Source of the DNA: a bacterium
GTDB taxonomy: Bacteria > Patescibacteriota > Minisyncoccia > UBA6257 > JAGOQP01
Reading direction: 5' to 3'
Assembly (NCBI GenBank): GCA_021801825.1
Contig: JAJYXK010000012.1
Location: forward strand, 1 to 38,521
DNA: 38,521 nt
The notes under the pieces are model-generated. The model saw only the letters and a list, made by a program, of their open reading frames with translations, made no database searches and was not told where the DNA came from. Position numbers and translations under genes: made by a program. Positions 23,381-30,572 of this stretch are shown in pieces. Position 1 is the first letter of the stretch. Every line of letters starts with the position of its first letter.

Positions 23381-23680
23381 TTAGTCGGAATAAAGCTTGT
23401 TTTTAAGAGCTTTGAGGTGGTCAAAGAACGACCTTGCTTTAACTTCCAATCTATCCGAAAAATAGAGGTTTGCTATATCTTCAATACCCCTCTCTTTTTT
23501 GAAGACAAAAAGAGCTTTTCGTACATTTTCCTTGTCTACTGATAAAAGCTCAAAGCCCACACATAAAAGTGCGGTTGATACTCCGAGGTCATAAGTTGTA
23601 AATACAACTGATGGGTCATCAAGTGGAATATATTTCCATTCCTCGTCTGTTGATGACTTCTTTGTTTTCTTGTTTGTCAT
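23381..23680 (-). CDS. DUF5659-like protein
   Basis: 99 aa from the ATG at 23680 (MTNKKTKKSSTDEEWKYIPL). The frame extends up to 23746, but that part overlaps the promoter and operator. DLGVSTALLCVGFELLSVDK, then KALFVFKKERG, YFSDRLEVKARSFFDHLKAL and a Lys-rich end fit the DUF5659 pattern as I remember it (a small alpha/beta domain starting with D-L and ending F-x-x-L-x-x-LKN). Function unknown. It is the first gene of a minus-strand operon of four small genes (also 23154, 22886, 22510), behind a promoter with an inverted-repeat operator. Confidence 0.7.
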   Translation of the reverse strand: MTNKKTKKSSTDEEWKYIPLDDPSVVFTTYDLGVSTALLCVGFELLSVDKENVRKALFVFKKERGIEDIANLYFSDRLEVKARSFFDHLKALKNKLYSD

Positions 23681-23710
23681 AGTAATTATTGTTAATAAAT
23701 AATGTGAGAA

Positions 23711-23753
23711 ATTTTTCACTCTCACATATATAGGGTGAAAAATCACTAGACAA
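23711..23753 (-). promoter_or_regulatory. Promoter with overlapping inverted-repeat operator
   Basis: On the minus strand TTGTCT (23753-23748) and TATATG (23730-23725) are separated by 17 nt. A perfect 9-bp inverted repeat ATTTTTCAC/GTGAAAAAT (23711-23719, 23735-23743; spacer 15) straddles the -10 box. A repressor there would block the operon of small genes. Confidence 0.6.
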
Positions 23754-23754
23754 A

Positions 23755-23785
23755 AAATAAACCCATTTTTTTGGGGTTGTTGTTT
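23755..23785 (-). terminator. Terminator of the 586-aa gene
   Basis: On the minus strand ACCCC, A7, TGGGTTTATTTTTTG forms a short stem with a T-rich tail, about 40 nt after the stop of the 586-aa gene. Confidence 0.5.
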
Positions 23786-23822
23786 AATATTTTCTCTTTT
23801 TGTATTCTTGGTGATTACACTA

Positions 23823-25583
23823 TTATTCCTCCTGTTTGTGTCTCTCCGTTGTTTCTTCTAGGTAATCTTCTATACCGAATTTATCATTTTTCTCTTCGTT
23901 AATTTGTGGGGGAATGAGGGCTATTTTTAGTTTGTAGGTCTTAGTTTCTGAAAAATCATAGAATGGTTCAGTGTCATTTTTGAAAAGTTTTTTTAAGAAA
24001 TCAGAAATCTGTCTCTTGATTTGCTTGATGTTGTCTGGTATTGGACTAGGGATTGATTTAGTTTCGCCATTATTTTTTGCCATTTCAAGTAAAAAAATCC
24101 ACGCAAGATTTGGTCTATTGTTTTTTTCGTTTGAAAATCCAAGCCCGCCATAATTAGCAGTAACAATTTTTTTGTTATTTTGTATTAAGACGTTCTGTTC
24201 ATCTAGAAATCGTAGGGTTACATCTTTCCACTGAGTTGGTTGAAAGTGTGGCAGATGTACGGTTTTTTTCCCCTTAATTACACTACTTTCCTCGTTTTTT
24301 AGGGCAATCTTTTCAAGTCCTTTTTCTAAACCGTCAATTTCCATTTTTCCTCCAACAATCTGAATTTTTTGTATTTTCTCGTTCTCTTTTTCTGGTTTCT
24401 GATTCATCTCTTTCTTCATTGAATGTTGTTCTTTATATTTTGCAATTCTTACAAAAAGTTCATTGTTTTTCTCTTTAATTTTTTCAAGATTTTTTCTATC
24501 TGGCAAGGAGGTTTCCGTAATTCTTCCTAGAAAGTCATATAAGCCAACAAATAATTCGGCTATAGTTGGTTTGTGTGTTTGTTCTCCGAAAACACTATCA
24601 AAAATTCCATTTTCTATCTGATTATTATCTTGTATTTCAAACTCACAACCAATCATACTGCGAAAAGGTTTTTTGTATACATCTTTTAATCCACCGCATC
24701 CGTTACTATTTATTAGTCCTTCGACAATAGATATTATTTCAAAATATATTTCATTGATTTCATCATCTTGTGCGTCTTTATTCTCAAAATAAAACTTTGT
24801 TAATTTTATAAGTTCGTTCCAGTAAATATACAATTCATCTATTTTTTTTGGTAAAATTGAATATGAATTCTGATGAGTGTCTATATAATCATTGCCGTCT
24901 TTATCCATCCAATCCATTGAATTTACGCTTTTTTCGTCAGAATATCCTTCCCACAAAATGCCATTTTGTATAAAAAGATTATCGTATTCTAAATAACTGT
25001 TAAATTTATTGACGGTTTCTTGGGCAAGTTTCTTGTCTCCTTTATACATTAGGGGATGACAAGCCTCTTCAATAATCTTGAATAATATCCTTTTATAACT
25101 CTTATCCTTATACGAAGCGAGTTCCAATAGCACCGAATAAACCATTCTCCATTTTGTATTTGGATACTCAATGAGCCTTTCATTAACCCCGTTTTCTTTA
25201 AGAAAATCAACTAACTCTGGTCCAGAACCCAAGTTTCCAATTATTTGGGCGATAAGTTCTAGCGTCTTTGGTTTAATTCCTAACCGATTTTTATTTGGTA
25301 AGACCGAATCTTCTTTTTCTTCACTTGCAATAAGCTCGACCCACGCCCCAAAGCCATCTTTACTAAAGGAAACGTTCTTAATATACCTGTCTTCTTCAAG
25401 TTTTTTTATAATTAGTTTCTGTTCTCCTCTTGAAATTAAGACGGGTCCTTCCTCATATTCAGTGACGGTATACAATTGGATGTATACGGACCCTTTGGGA
25501 CTAATTTGAGTCTTTTCACTAATTTGATTTTTTACGTATTCAATTTTTTCTTTTGGTGTCATCTTAGTGTAATTGTAATTCAC
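23823..25583 (-). CDS. 586-aa protein of unknown function
   Basis: The longest frame starts at a GTG (25583). An ATG seven codons later (25562, MTPKEKIEYVKNQ) is an equally good start. No signal or membrane helix. The N-terminal 100 residues are a mixed alpha/beta domain (GSVYIQLYTVTEYEEGPVLI, GEQKLIIKKLEEDRYIKNVS). A helical middle contains acidic patches, a coiled-coil Lys/Glu-rich linker lies near residues 370-420, and the C-terminal domain is (HFQPTQWKDVTLRFLDEQNV, TANYGGLGFSNEKNNRPNLAW). The last part could be a small winged-helix-like fold, but this is a guess. It lies between the controller protein gene and the small-gene operon. Possibly element-specific, with no recognised family. 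Confidence 0.75.
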   Translation of the reverse strand: MNYNYTKMTPKEKIEYVKNQISEKTQISPKGSVYIQLYTVTEYEEGPVLISRGEQKLIIKKLEEDRYIKNVSFSKDGFGAWVELIASEEKEDSVLPNKNRLGIKPKTLELIAQIIGNLGSGPELVDFLKENGVNERLIEYPNTKWRMVYSVLLELASYKDKSYKRILFKIIEEACHPLMYKGDKKLAQETVNKFNSYLEYDNLFIQNGILWEGYSDEKSVNSMDWMDKDGNDYIDTHQNSYSILPKKIDELYIYWNELIKLTKFYFENKDAQDDEINEIYFEIISIVEGLINSNGCGGLKDVYKKPFRSMIGCEFEIQDNNQIENGIFDSVFGEQTHKPTIAELFVGLYDFLGRITETSLPDRKNLEKIKEKNNELFVRIAKYKEQHSMKKEMNQKPEKENEKIQKIQIVGGKMEIDGLEKGLEKIALKNEESSVIKGKKTVHLPHFQPTQWKDVTLRFLDEQNVLIQNNKKIVTANYGGLGFSNEKNNRPNLAWIFLLEMAKNNGETKSIPSPIPDNIKQIKRQISDFLKKLFKNDTEPFYDFSETKTYKLKIALIPPQINEEKNDKFGIEDYLEETTERHKQEE

Positions 25584-25621
25584 TCTGAATTCTACTCTGT
25601 TTTAATGTTTTTTCAAATATA

Positions 25622-25648
25622 AAAAACGGAGCATTAACGCCCCGTTTT
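25622..25648 (-). terminator. Terminator of the controller-protein gene
   Basis: On the minus strand AAAACGGGGC, GTTAAT, GCTCCGTTTTTT forms a 10-bp stem (one G-U) with a T run, 16 nt after the stop of the controller gene. Confidence 0.8.
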
Positions 25649-25663
25649 ACTAAGAATAAAATA

Positions 25664-25885
25664 TTAAAATTTGAACAAATCATCCAATTCTACACCAAGA
25701 GCTTTTGCTAATTTCTCTATGTTCTTAAGTGCAATGTTTCTTTCTCCACGTTCTATTCCTCCTATATAAGTTCGGTCCAATCCAGCCTTAAAAGATAGCT
25801 TCATCTGTGAAGTTATACCTCTTTGAATTCGGAGTTTTTTAACTTTATTACCAAATCTCTTAAGAATGTCGCTTTCTTTAGCCAT
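25664..25885 (-). CDS. XRE-family controller (C) protein of the R-M system
   Basis: 73 aa from the ATG at 25885 (MAKESDILKRFGNKVKKLRI). A TTG two codons earlier is possible. It is a single HTH domain: QMKLSFKAGLDRTYIGGIER with GERNIALKNIEKLAKALGVE, matching the short controller proteins of R-M systems (usually 75-80 aa) and their DRTYIxxIERG core. C proteins bind paired C-boxes and time the expression of the nuclease after the methylase. It is divergent from the nuclease-methylase gene, and the 112-bp spacer holds a C-box-like inverted repeat (25924-25979). A terminator follows. Confidence 0.85.
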   Translation of the reverse strand: MAKESDILKRFGNKVKKLRIQRGITSQMKLSFKAGLDRTYIGGIERGERNIALKNIEKLAKALGVELDDLFKF

Positions 25886-25923
25886 ACCCAAAATATAGGT
25901 CTTATGATGACCATAAGGCGACG

Positions 25924-25979
25924 GACTATAAGTATCACATACTTTGTGCTATATTTGATGTCATTAGATACTTATAGTC
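25924..25979. promoter_or_regulatory. C-box-like operator between controller and R-M genes
   Basis: A perfect 13-bp inverted repeat, GACTATAAGTATC (25924-25936) and GATACTTATAGTC (25967-25979), spacer 30 nt, contains ACTATAAGT/ACTTATAGT, close to the known C-box motif. A smaller repeat CTTATG/CATAAG (25901-25917) lies closer to the controller start. Both divergent promoters must lie here. TTGTGC (25945-25950) with GATACT 17 nt further is a possible plus-strand pair. Confidence 0.7.
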
Positions 25980-25997
25980 ATCTTAGTAAATATCTTT

Positions 25998-27938
25998 ATG
26001 ACCAATAAAATTGTTTGCTATATTCGTGGTGTTGAAATTGTTGAAACACCAGAAGAAAAAGTTAGACAGGAATATGTTCGTCGTCTCGTTGAAGAATATG
26101 GTTATCCAAAGGAACTTATTGATGTTGAGGTCCCAATTCAACTTGGGAGAGATGAAAGCAAAAGAGCTGATATTGTTGTTTATCGTTCAAAGCAAGATAG
26201 AGAAAGGCGGGAAAATCATAATATTATTGTTGAGTGTAAAGAACCAGATGTTAAATATCCAGATGGAGAAAAACAACTTAGAAGTTACACAAACTCTACA
26301 ACTGCTCAAATTGGCGTATGGACAAATGGTATAGAATTCAGATATTGGAAACGGTTAAAAGAACCAGACCGTTATGATGAAAAAGGATATTTACCAAAAT
26401 ATGGGCAGGAATATGGCGATAAAAAGATACTTAAGAAAGAACTCCGTCCATCAAGTAATTTACAGGCAACCTTTAAGCGTATTCACGACAATATTTATGC
26501 TAACTATAAATCTGGAAACAAAACAAAAGTGTTCTATCAAGTTATCTATCTCCTATTCGCTAAAATCCAAGATGAAAAGAGTTATGAGCCAGAATGTAGA
26601 TTTATTATATATGACCGAGAATGGGATGAAATAAGAGATAAAGGAATCAGTAAGACATTTGAAAAAAGAATTTCCGATTTATTTGAACAGGCAAAAAATC
26701 GAAAGGAGTTTGAAGATATTTTTGATGGCTCGGAAAAAATAGAGATACCAATAAGACAAGTTGCCAATGTTATCAGTGAATTTGAAAACATTACTATTTT
26801 GAATACTGATGTTAAAGGTGAAGCGTTTCAGGCATTTATTAGTGGGCAATTTAGGGGTGATGCTGGGCAATTCTTTACCCCGGACCCAATTAAGGCGTTA
26901 GTCGTGGCAATGTTAGAGCCAGAACCAGATGAGGTGGTATTAGACCCCGCTTGTGGCTCGTCTGGATTTTTGGTTTTTACTATTAACCATTACCGAAATT
27001 GGGTTAAAAAACAAAAAGGATGGATAGATGAAAAGGATAATGTTCTTGACGATACTGATTTAACCCCAGACCAGCGAGAGATTTTAAGAGGCAAAATTAA
27101 AGAATATGCGGGTGTTCATATCAAAGGAATTGATTTTGACAATGACCTCACTAAAGTTGCAAAAATGTATATGGTTATGGTTGATGATGGTCATACTAAT
27201 ATTTGGACATCTAATTCTTTAATTCCATTTGACGAGCTTACTAAAAATACTAGAGGCACAATTACCTATGAGGGTATAGATATCATAATGACCAATCCGC
27301 CGTTCGGCTCAAAAGGAAAAGTTGAAGACCCGAACATTCTTTCTGGATATGATTTTGGTTTTGCCTGGAGAAAAGACAAAAAAACTGGTGAGTTTGATAA
27401 GGAAAAATTATTAGCTGGTAAAAGAGGCGGAGGACAAGTACCAGACATCCTTTTTATTGAGCGTTGTTTATCTCTACTAAAAAAGGGAGGACGAATGGGT
27501 ATAGTTCTTCCAGACGGAGATTTAACTAACCAGAATACTGAATTTGTAAGAGCCTGGCTCAAAGATAAAGCTCAAATTGTGGCGGTAATTAGTTTGCCAC
27601 AGGAAACATTTGTACCATTTGGAGCTGGTGTAAAATCAAGCGTCTTATTTTTGAAAAAACCAAAGAGCAAATCACCAGAACGTTATCCAATCTTCTTTGC
27701 TAGTTTGGAAAAAATTGGCTACGACATAAAAGGTAGAAAAACCTATAAACGGAATGGAAATGGGGAAGTGGTTGATTGTGATGGGCGCTCAATTGATTAT
27801 CTTACTGACCGCAAAGGTAATAAAACAAAACAAGACCCAGCTTTAATTGAAATGACGGGTGCTTTAGATACTAATGTTCCAGATGTACTTAGTGAATGGA
27901 TTAAATTTAGGAAAGAATTTAAGAGCTATCTATGGTAG
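25998..27938 (+). CDS. Nuclease-methylase fusion of a restriction-modification system
   Basis: 646 aa. Residues 15-120 form the type I R-subunit N-terminal nuclease domain (HSDR_N type): Asp58 (RADIVVY) and Glu79-x-Lys81 (IIVECKEP) are the PD-(D/E)XK residues, followed by KQLRSYTN. From about residue 240 comes an N6-adenine methylase: FRGDAGQFFTPDPI, motif I DPACGSSGFL (316-325), motif IV NPPFG (433-437), and GGQVPDILFIERCL typical of HsdM. No helicase motor is present. The form recalls type IIB/IIG enzymes such as BcgI, where a nuclease-methylase chain works with a separate S subunit. The specificity gene overlaps its end by 7 nt. The controller protein is divergent. It starts at ATG 25998 next to the C-box. 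Confidence 0.92.
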   Translation: MTNKIVCYIRGVEIVETPEEKVRQEYVRRLVEEYGYPKELIDVEVPIQLGRDESKRADIVVYRSKQDRERRENHNIIVECKEPDVKYPDGEKQLRSYTNSTTAQIGVWTNGIEFRYWKRLKEPDRYDEKGYLPKYGQEYGDKKILKKELRPSSNLQATFKRIHDNIYANYKSGNKTKVFYQVIYLLFAKIQDEKSYEPECRFIIYDREWDEIRDKGISKTFEKRISDLFEQAKNRKEFEDIFDGSEKIEIPIRQVANVISEFENITILNTDVKGEAFQAFISGQFRGDAGQFFTPDPIKALVVAMLEPEPDEVVLDPACGSSGFLVFTINHYRNWVKKQKGWIDEKDNVLDDTDLTPDQREILRGKIKEYAGVHIKGIDFDNDLTKVAKMYMVMVDDGHTNIWTSNSLIPFDELTKNTRGTITYEGIDIIMTNPPFGSKGKVEDPNILSGYDFGFAWRKDKKTGEFDKEKLLAGKRGGGQVPDILFIERCLSLLKKGGRMGIVLPDGDLTNQNTEFVRAWLKDKAQIVAVISLPQETFVPFGAGVKSSVLFLKKPKSKSPERYPIFFASLEKIGYDIKGRKTYKRNGNGEVVDCDGRSIDYLTDRKGNKTKQDPALIEMTGALDTNVPDVLSEWIKFRKEFKSYLW

Positions 27939-29272
27939 AAAAACAAACGAAACAAAATATTTTTTGGCTTTGGAGCGATGTAATTGATTTTCAAAAAAGA
28001 GGAGATGTTGCATATTGGTTGTCTGAATACTTTTTGCCCGCAACTGCGCGTCTGACTAATAAACTGTCTGACGTTGCAAGGTTATCTGATTTGAAATTTA
28101 ACCCAAACAGAAATCAAAACGATAGATTTTTTTATATTGATATTTCCAACATCAATACCTCTGACGGGTCTTACGAAAAGACAGAAATAAAAAATGCTTA
28201 TGCTCCTTTAAGAGCGAGGAAGAAACTCGAGCGATTTGATGTTATAGTTTCAATGGTAAGACCAAATAGAAATGCAACATCCATAATTTTAGAGAATACC
28301 AATGATTTAGTTTGCTCAACTGGTTTTGCGGTTCTAAAAGCAATAAAAATAAATCCATATTACCTTTTTATTTTTACGAAGACATCATATTTTATAGACC
28401 AGTTAGTGCGTCAAACTTCAGCAACTATGTATCCAGCTGTTAATGAGAATGATGTTTTGGGAGTCAGATTTTCTATTCCTTCTGAAAAAGAACAGCAAAA
28501 AGTTGAGCGAATTGTCCAAGAGGTATTTCAGCTCAAAAAGGAAGCAGAAGCCGACTATCAAAAATTACAACGATTACTCAATGAAGCCTTTGGGTTAACT
28601 AGCAACGAAATAAAACAAAAACTTACTTTTTGGCGGTGGAATGATGAGGTTGATATTGTTTCAAGAATTGACCCAGATTATTACATAAAAGGTTATATGC
28701 AATTAGCTATAACAAAATCAATTAAATTAGAACCACTATCAAAATTTATTCTTAGTTATTCTGGCGGATACACATTTGAGACGGAAAAATATCTTTCAGA
28801 TGGTATACCAATAATAAGAATTAAGGACTTGAATTATCCCGAAATTAAAAAACCAGAGGATGCCTTTTTTGCCGATTTACCAGAGCTGCAACGTTTTATG
28901 GCAAAACCAGACGATATTTTAATTTCTATGTCTGGAACCATTGGTTTATCCGCCATAGTTCCTAAAGAACTTTCAAGGTGTTATATCAACCAAAGAATAA
29001 CAGCTATTACCACAAAAGGAATAAATAAATTTTATCTCTTGGCATTCTTGAACTCATCTTTTTATAGAAATGAACTAGAAAAAATTGGCACAGGTGGTGT
29101 CCAAACGAATGTTTCCTATAAACAGATTATTTCTTTATCTATACCAAGATTGGGAAATAAGGAAGAAATAATAGGAAACCTCTTAAAAGGGTTTATAGAA
29201 AAAAATAAAGAAAGCAATAAAAAACTCCAAGAAGCAAAAGAATTTGTTGAAAATCTAATATTCAAAGAATGA
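27932..29272 (+). CDS. Specificity (S) subunit of the R-M system
   Basis: 446 aa with the duplicated layout of HsdS. Target-recognition domain 1 covers about residues 30-190, followed by a helical spacer (EKEQQKVERIVQEVFQLKKE). Domain 2 covers about 225-410 (LEPLSKFILSYSGGYTFETE, GIPIIRIKDLNYPEIKKPED), followed by a second helix (NKESNKKLQEAKEFVENLIF). The two domains read two half-sites of an asymmetric or bipartite target. IISLSIPRLGNKEE and VLGVRFSIPSEKEQ are matching repeat boundaries. The ATG lies inside the last codons of the nuclease-methylase gene, so translation is coupled. The target is not predictable by eye. Confidence 0.9.
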   Translation: MVEKQTKQNIFWLWSDVIDFQKRGDVAYWLSEYFLPATARLTNKLSDVARLSDLKFNPNRNQNDRFFYIDISNINTSDGSYEKTEIKNAYAPLRARKKLERFDVIVSMVRPNRNATSIILENTNDLVCSTGFAVLKAIKINPYYLFIFTKTSYFIDQLVRQTSATMYPAVNENDVLGVRFSIPSEKEQQKVERIVQEVFQLKKEAEADYQKLQRLLNEAFGLTSNEIKQKLTFWRWNDEVDIVSRIDPDYYIKGYMQLAITKSIKLEPLSKFILSYSGGYTFETEKYLSDGIPIIRIKDLNYPEIKKPEDAFFADLPELQRFMAKPDDILISMSGTIGLSAIVPKELSRCYINQRITAITTKGINKFYLLAFLNSSFYRNELEKIGTGGVQTNVSYKQIISLSIPRLGNKEEIIGNLLKGFIEKNKESNKKLQEAKEFVENLIFKE

Positions 29273-29306
29273 GTTATAAAAGTTAGATGCCATAGCCTAA
29301 AACACA

Positions 29307-29510
29307 ATGGTTAACATAAACTTAGAAACGGTTGCGGAATTCAGAAAGATGTTCAAAGAGCAATATGGAGTTGAGTACTCAGATAAAGAAGCGTGGGAAG
29401 CCACCCACAATCTTCTTGGTTTTTTTGACCTTCTTCTTGAAATGGACAGAGAACAACATCCAGAAAATTATAGAAATAGAAAAGACAAGAGTGGAAATGT
29501 GATAGAATAA
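29307..29510 (+). CDS. Tiny helical protein, second of two related copies
   Basis: 67 aa. Shares its layout with the 74-aa protein at 23154: F-x-x-(L/M)-(Y/F)-K-x-x-x-G-x-E, then a D/K-A-x-E segment and LL. FFDLLLEMDREQHPENYRNR is a charged helix. It follows the S subunit by 34 bp and precedes the RNase H gene by 4 bp, so it is part of this plus-strand run. Function unknown. Confidence 0.75.
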   Translation: MVNINLETVAEFRKMFKEQYGVEYSDKEAWEATHNLLGFFDLLLEMDREQHPENYRNRKDKSGNVIE

Positions 29511-29514
29511 GAAT

Positions 29515-30312
29515 ATGGAAGATTGTCTGGTTATATACACAGATGGTTCTTCTGCCCCAAATCCCAGAAAAGGAGGAGTCGGTTTTCGAATCATCTTTCC
29601 AGATGGGAAATGCAAAGATTTTTCGCCATTCGGATATTTAGGTGCAACGAGCAATGAGATGGAATTACAAGCTTGTATCCTTGCATTAAGAGAAGTTTTA
29701 AGAATTAAGGACATAGAAGGCATAAACGGAATAGTGGTGTATACAGATTCACAGTATGTCGTCAGTTATTATAAAACTGCACTATTCACGTGGTCTAACC
29801 CGTGGTCTAAAAAGAAATGGTTGCGTAGCAACGGAGAACCTGTATTGAATGTACCGCAATGGAAAGAACTCTTACGTCTAATGCGTCGAATATGGGATAC
29901 TTTTCACGCATCTGTTTCGTTTGAAAAAGTTGAAGCACATTCTGGGATACAAGATAATGAGGTGGTTGATAAACTTGCAAAACATTCTCGCAGAGGACCC
30001 TCTTCTATACAGAAAATATCAGTTGGTATTGTACGAAGAAGTAAGACAACCAAAAAGACTGTTAGGGGGAGTATCTGCGGGAAGGGACAGCGTATCCGTA
30101 TTCGAGTTGTTAGTGCAAACTGGTTAAGTGTTCAGAAACTTTACCGCTTACGGTGTGAAGTTCTTTCAAAAAAGAGTGAATATTTTGGTAATATGGATTT
30201 TATCTTGTCTGAATATATGATGAGAGCGGGTCATATATATGATGTTATTCTAATGGATGGGCTAGACTATTGTCGCGCAAAGAAAGTACTTAAGGAAATT
30301 AAACTGAATTAG
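29515..30312 (+). CDS. RNase HI with a 100-residue C-terminal extension
   Basis: 265 aa. Residues 1-157 are an RNase HI fold with all catalytic residues: Asp10 (YTDGSS), Glu50 (NEMEL), Asp78 (YTDSQYV), His142 (AHSG) and Asp152 (NEVVDKLAKH). It cuts the RNA strand of RNA-DNA hybrids. The extra part (about 165-265) starts basic (VRRSKTTKKTVRGSICGKGQ) and ends with a compact alpha/beta region (VVSANWLSVQKLYRLRCEVL, SEYMMRAGHIYDVIL). I recognise no known hybrid-binding domain in it, and those are usually N-terminal. The gene is last in the element. Location next to the right end suggests cargo or a replication or maintenance role. Confidence 0.85.
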   Translation: MEDCLVIYTDGSSAPNPRKGGVGFRIIFPDGKCKDFSPFGYLGATSNEMELQACILALREVLRIKDIEGINGIVVYTDSQYVVSYYKTALFTWSNPWSKKKWLRSNGEPVLNVPQWKELLRLMRRIWDTFHASVSFEKVEAHSGIQDNEVVDKLAKHSRRGPSSIQKISVGIVRRSKTTKKTVRGSICGKGQRIRIRVVSANWLSVQKLYRLRCEVLSKKSEYFGNMDFILSEYMMRAGHIYDVILMDGLDYCRAKKVLKEIKLN

Positions 30313-30382
30313 AGCAGATACTTGGTATATAAATTGTTGTATCATTCCTTCTCTCAAATATAGTTCTCACTTCCTCTACTAC

Positions 30383-30389
30383 GCCACCC
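30383..30389 (+). repeat. attR core
   Basis: GCCACCC again, in the context CTACTACGCCACCCAGATAT. The inner side (30313-30382) reads as the missing integrase tail on the minus strand. The outer side leads straight into a terminator, as expected behind tRNA-His before integration. Confidence 0.6.
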
Positions 30390-30391
30390 AG

Positions 30392-30427
30392 ATATAAAAT
30401 AGAACCCTTTTGGGTTCTATTTTATAT
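30392..30427. terminator. Strong terminator outside attR (probably the original tRNA-His terminator)
   Basis: A perfect stem of about 16 bp (30392-30407 with 30412-30427) has loop TTTT and T-rich flanks. It lies 2 bp outside the attR core, so before insertion it would have sat directly behind tRNA-His. Confidence 0.85.
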
Positions 30428-30429
30428 TA

Positions 30430-30572
30430 TGGCTAAGCGAGCAAACTGTTTTGCTCGCGTGAGGAATTGAACGCCGGAGCATGTGCGAATAGCAATGAGC
30501 ACAGCGAGGGGGCGGTTAGACCATTCATCTGCAGATGAATGAGTCGGAACCAAGTCCCGTCGCTCACCCCAT
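30430..30572 (+). other. Hairpin-rich, tRNA-like non-coding stretch
   Basis: No gene. It starts with a perfect 9-bp hairpin GCGAGCAAA/TTTGCTCGC (30437-30458). Then GTGAG (30459-30463) could pair with CTCAC (30562-30566) to close a cloverleaf-like set: TGTGC/GCACA, the perfect 20-nt palindrome CATTCATCTGCAGATGAATG (30522-30541), and a GTCGGAACCAAGTCCCGTC arm. The end CCCGTCGCTCACCCCA looks like a tRNA 3' end and is followed at once by a terminator. But the anticodon and T loops are not canonical, so it is either a decayed tRNA or an unknown RNA. Confidence 0.4.

Larger units (their letters stand above)
19864..30389. mobile_element. Integrated element in tRNA-His with serine integrase and R-M cargo (about 10.5 kb)
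   Basis: The ends are the GCCACCC repeats at 19857-19863 and 30383-30389. A large serine integrase lies directly at the left end, running into the tRNA. Sequence just outside the right end is a perfect terminator hairpin (30392-30427) with no tRNA in front of it, which would fit directly behind an intact tRNA-His. Rejoining the two inner ends keeps the integrase frame open for 27 more codons. Inside are a structured RNA candidate, several small proteins with no housekeeping role, a controller-type R-M system and an RNase HI fusion. No conjugation or capsid genes are seen, so transfer probably depends on other means. Confidence 0.75.

Noticed and set aside
25998-27938. Plain type I HsdM
   Set aside because: The first 120 residues carry the PD-(D/E)XK nuclease residues, so it is a nuclease-methylase fusion rather than a methylase alone.
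30430-30572. A normal tRNA gene
   Set aside because: The 3' end looks right, but no 7-nt anticodon loop can be drawn in the palindrome and the T loop is not canonical. It is kept only as an uncertain structured region.
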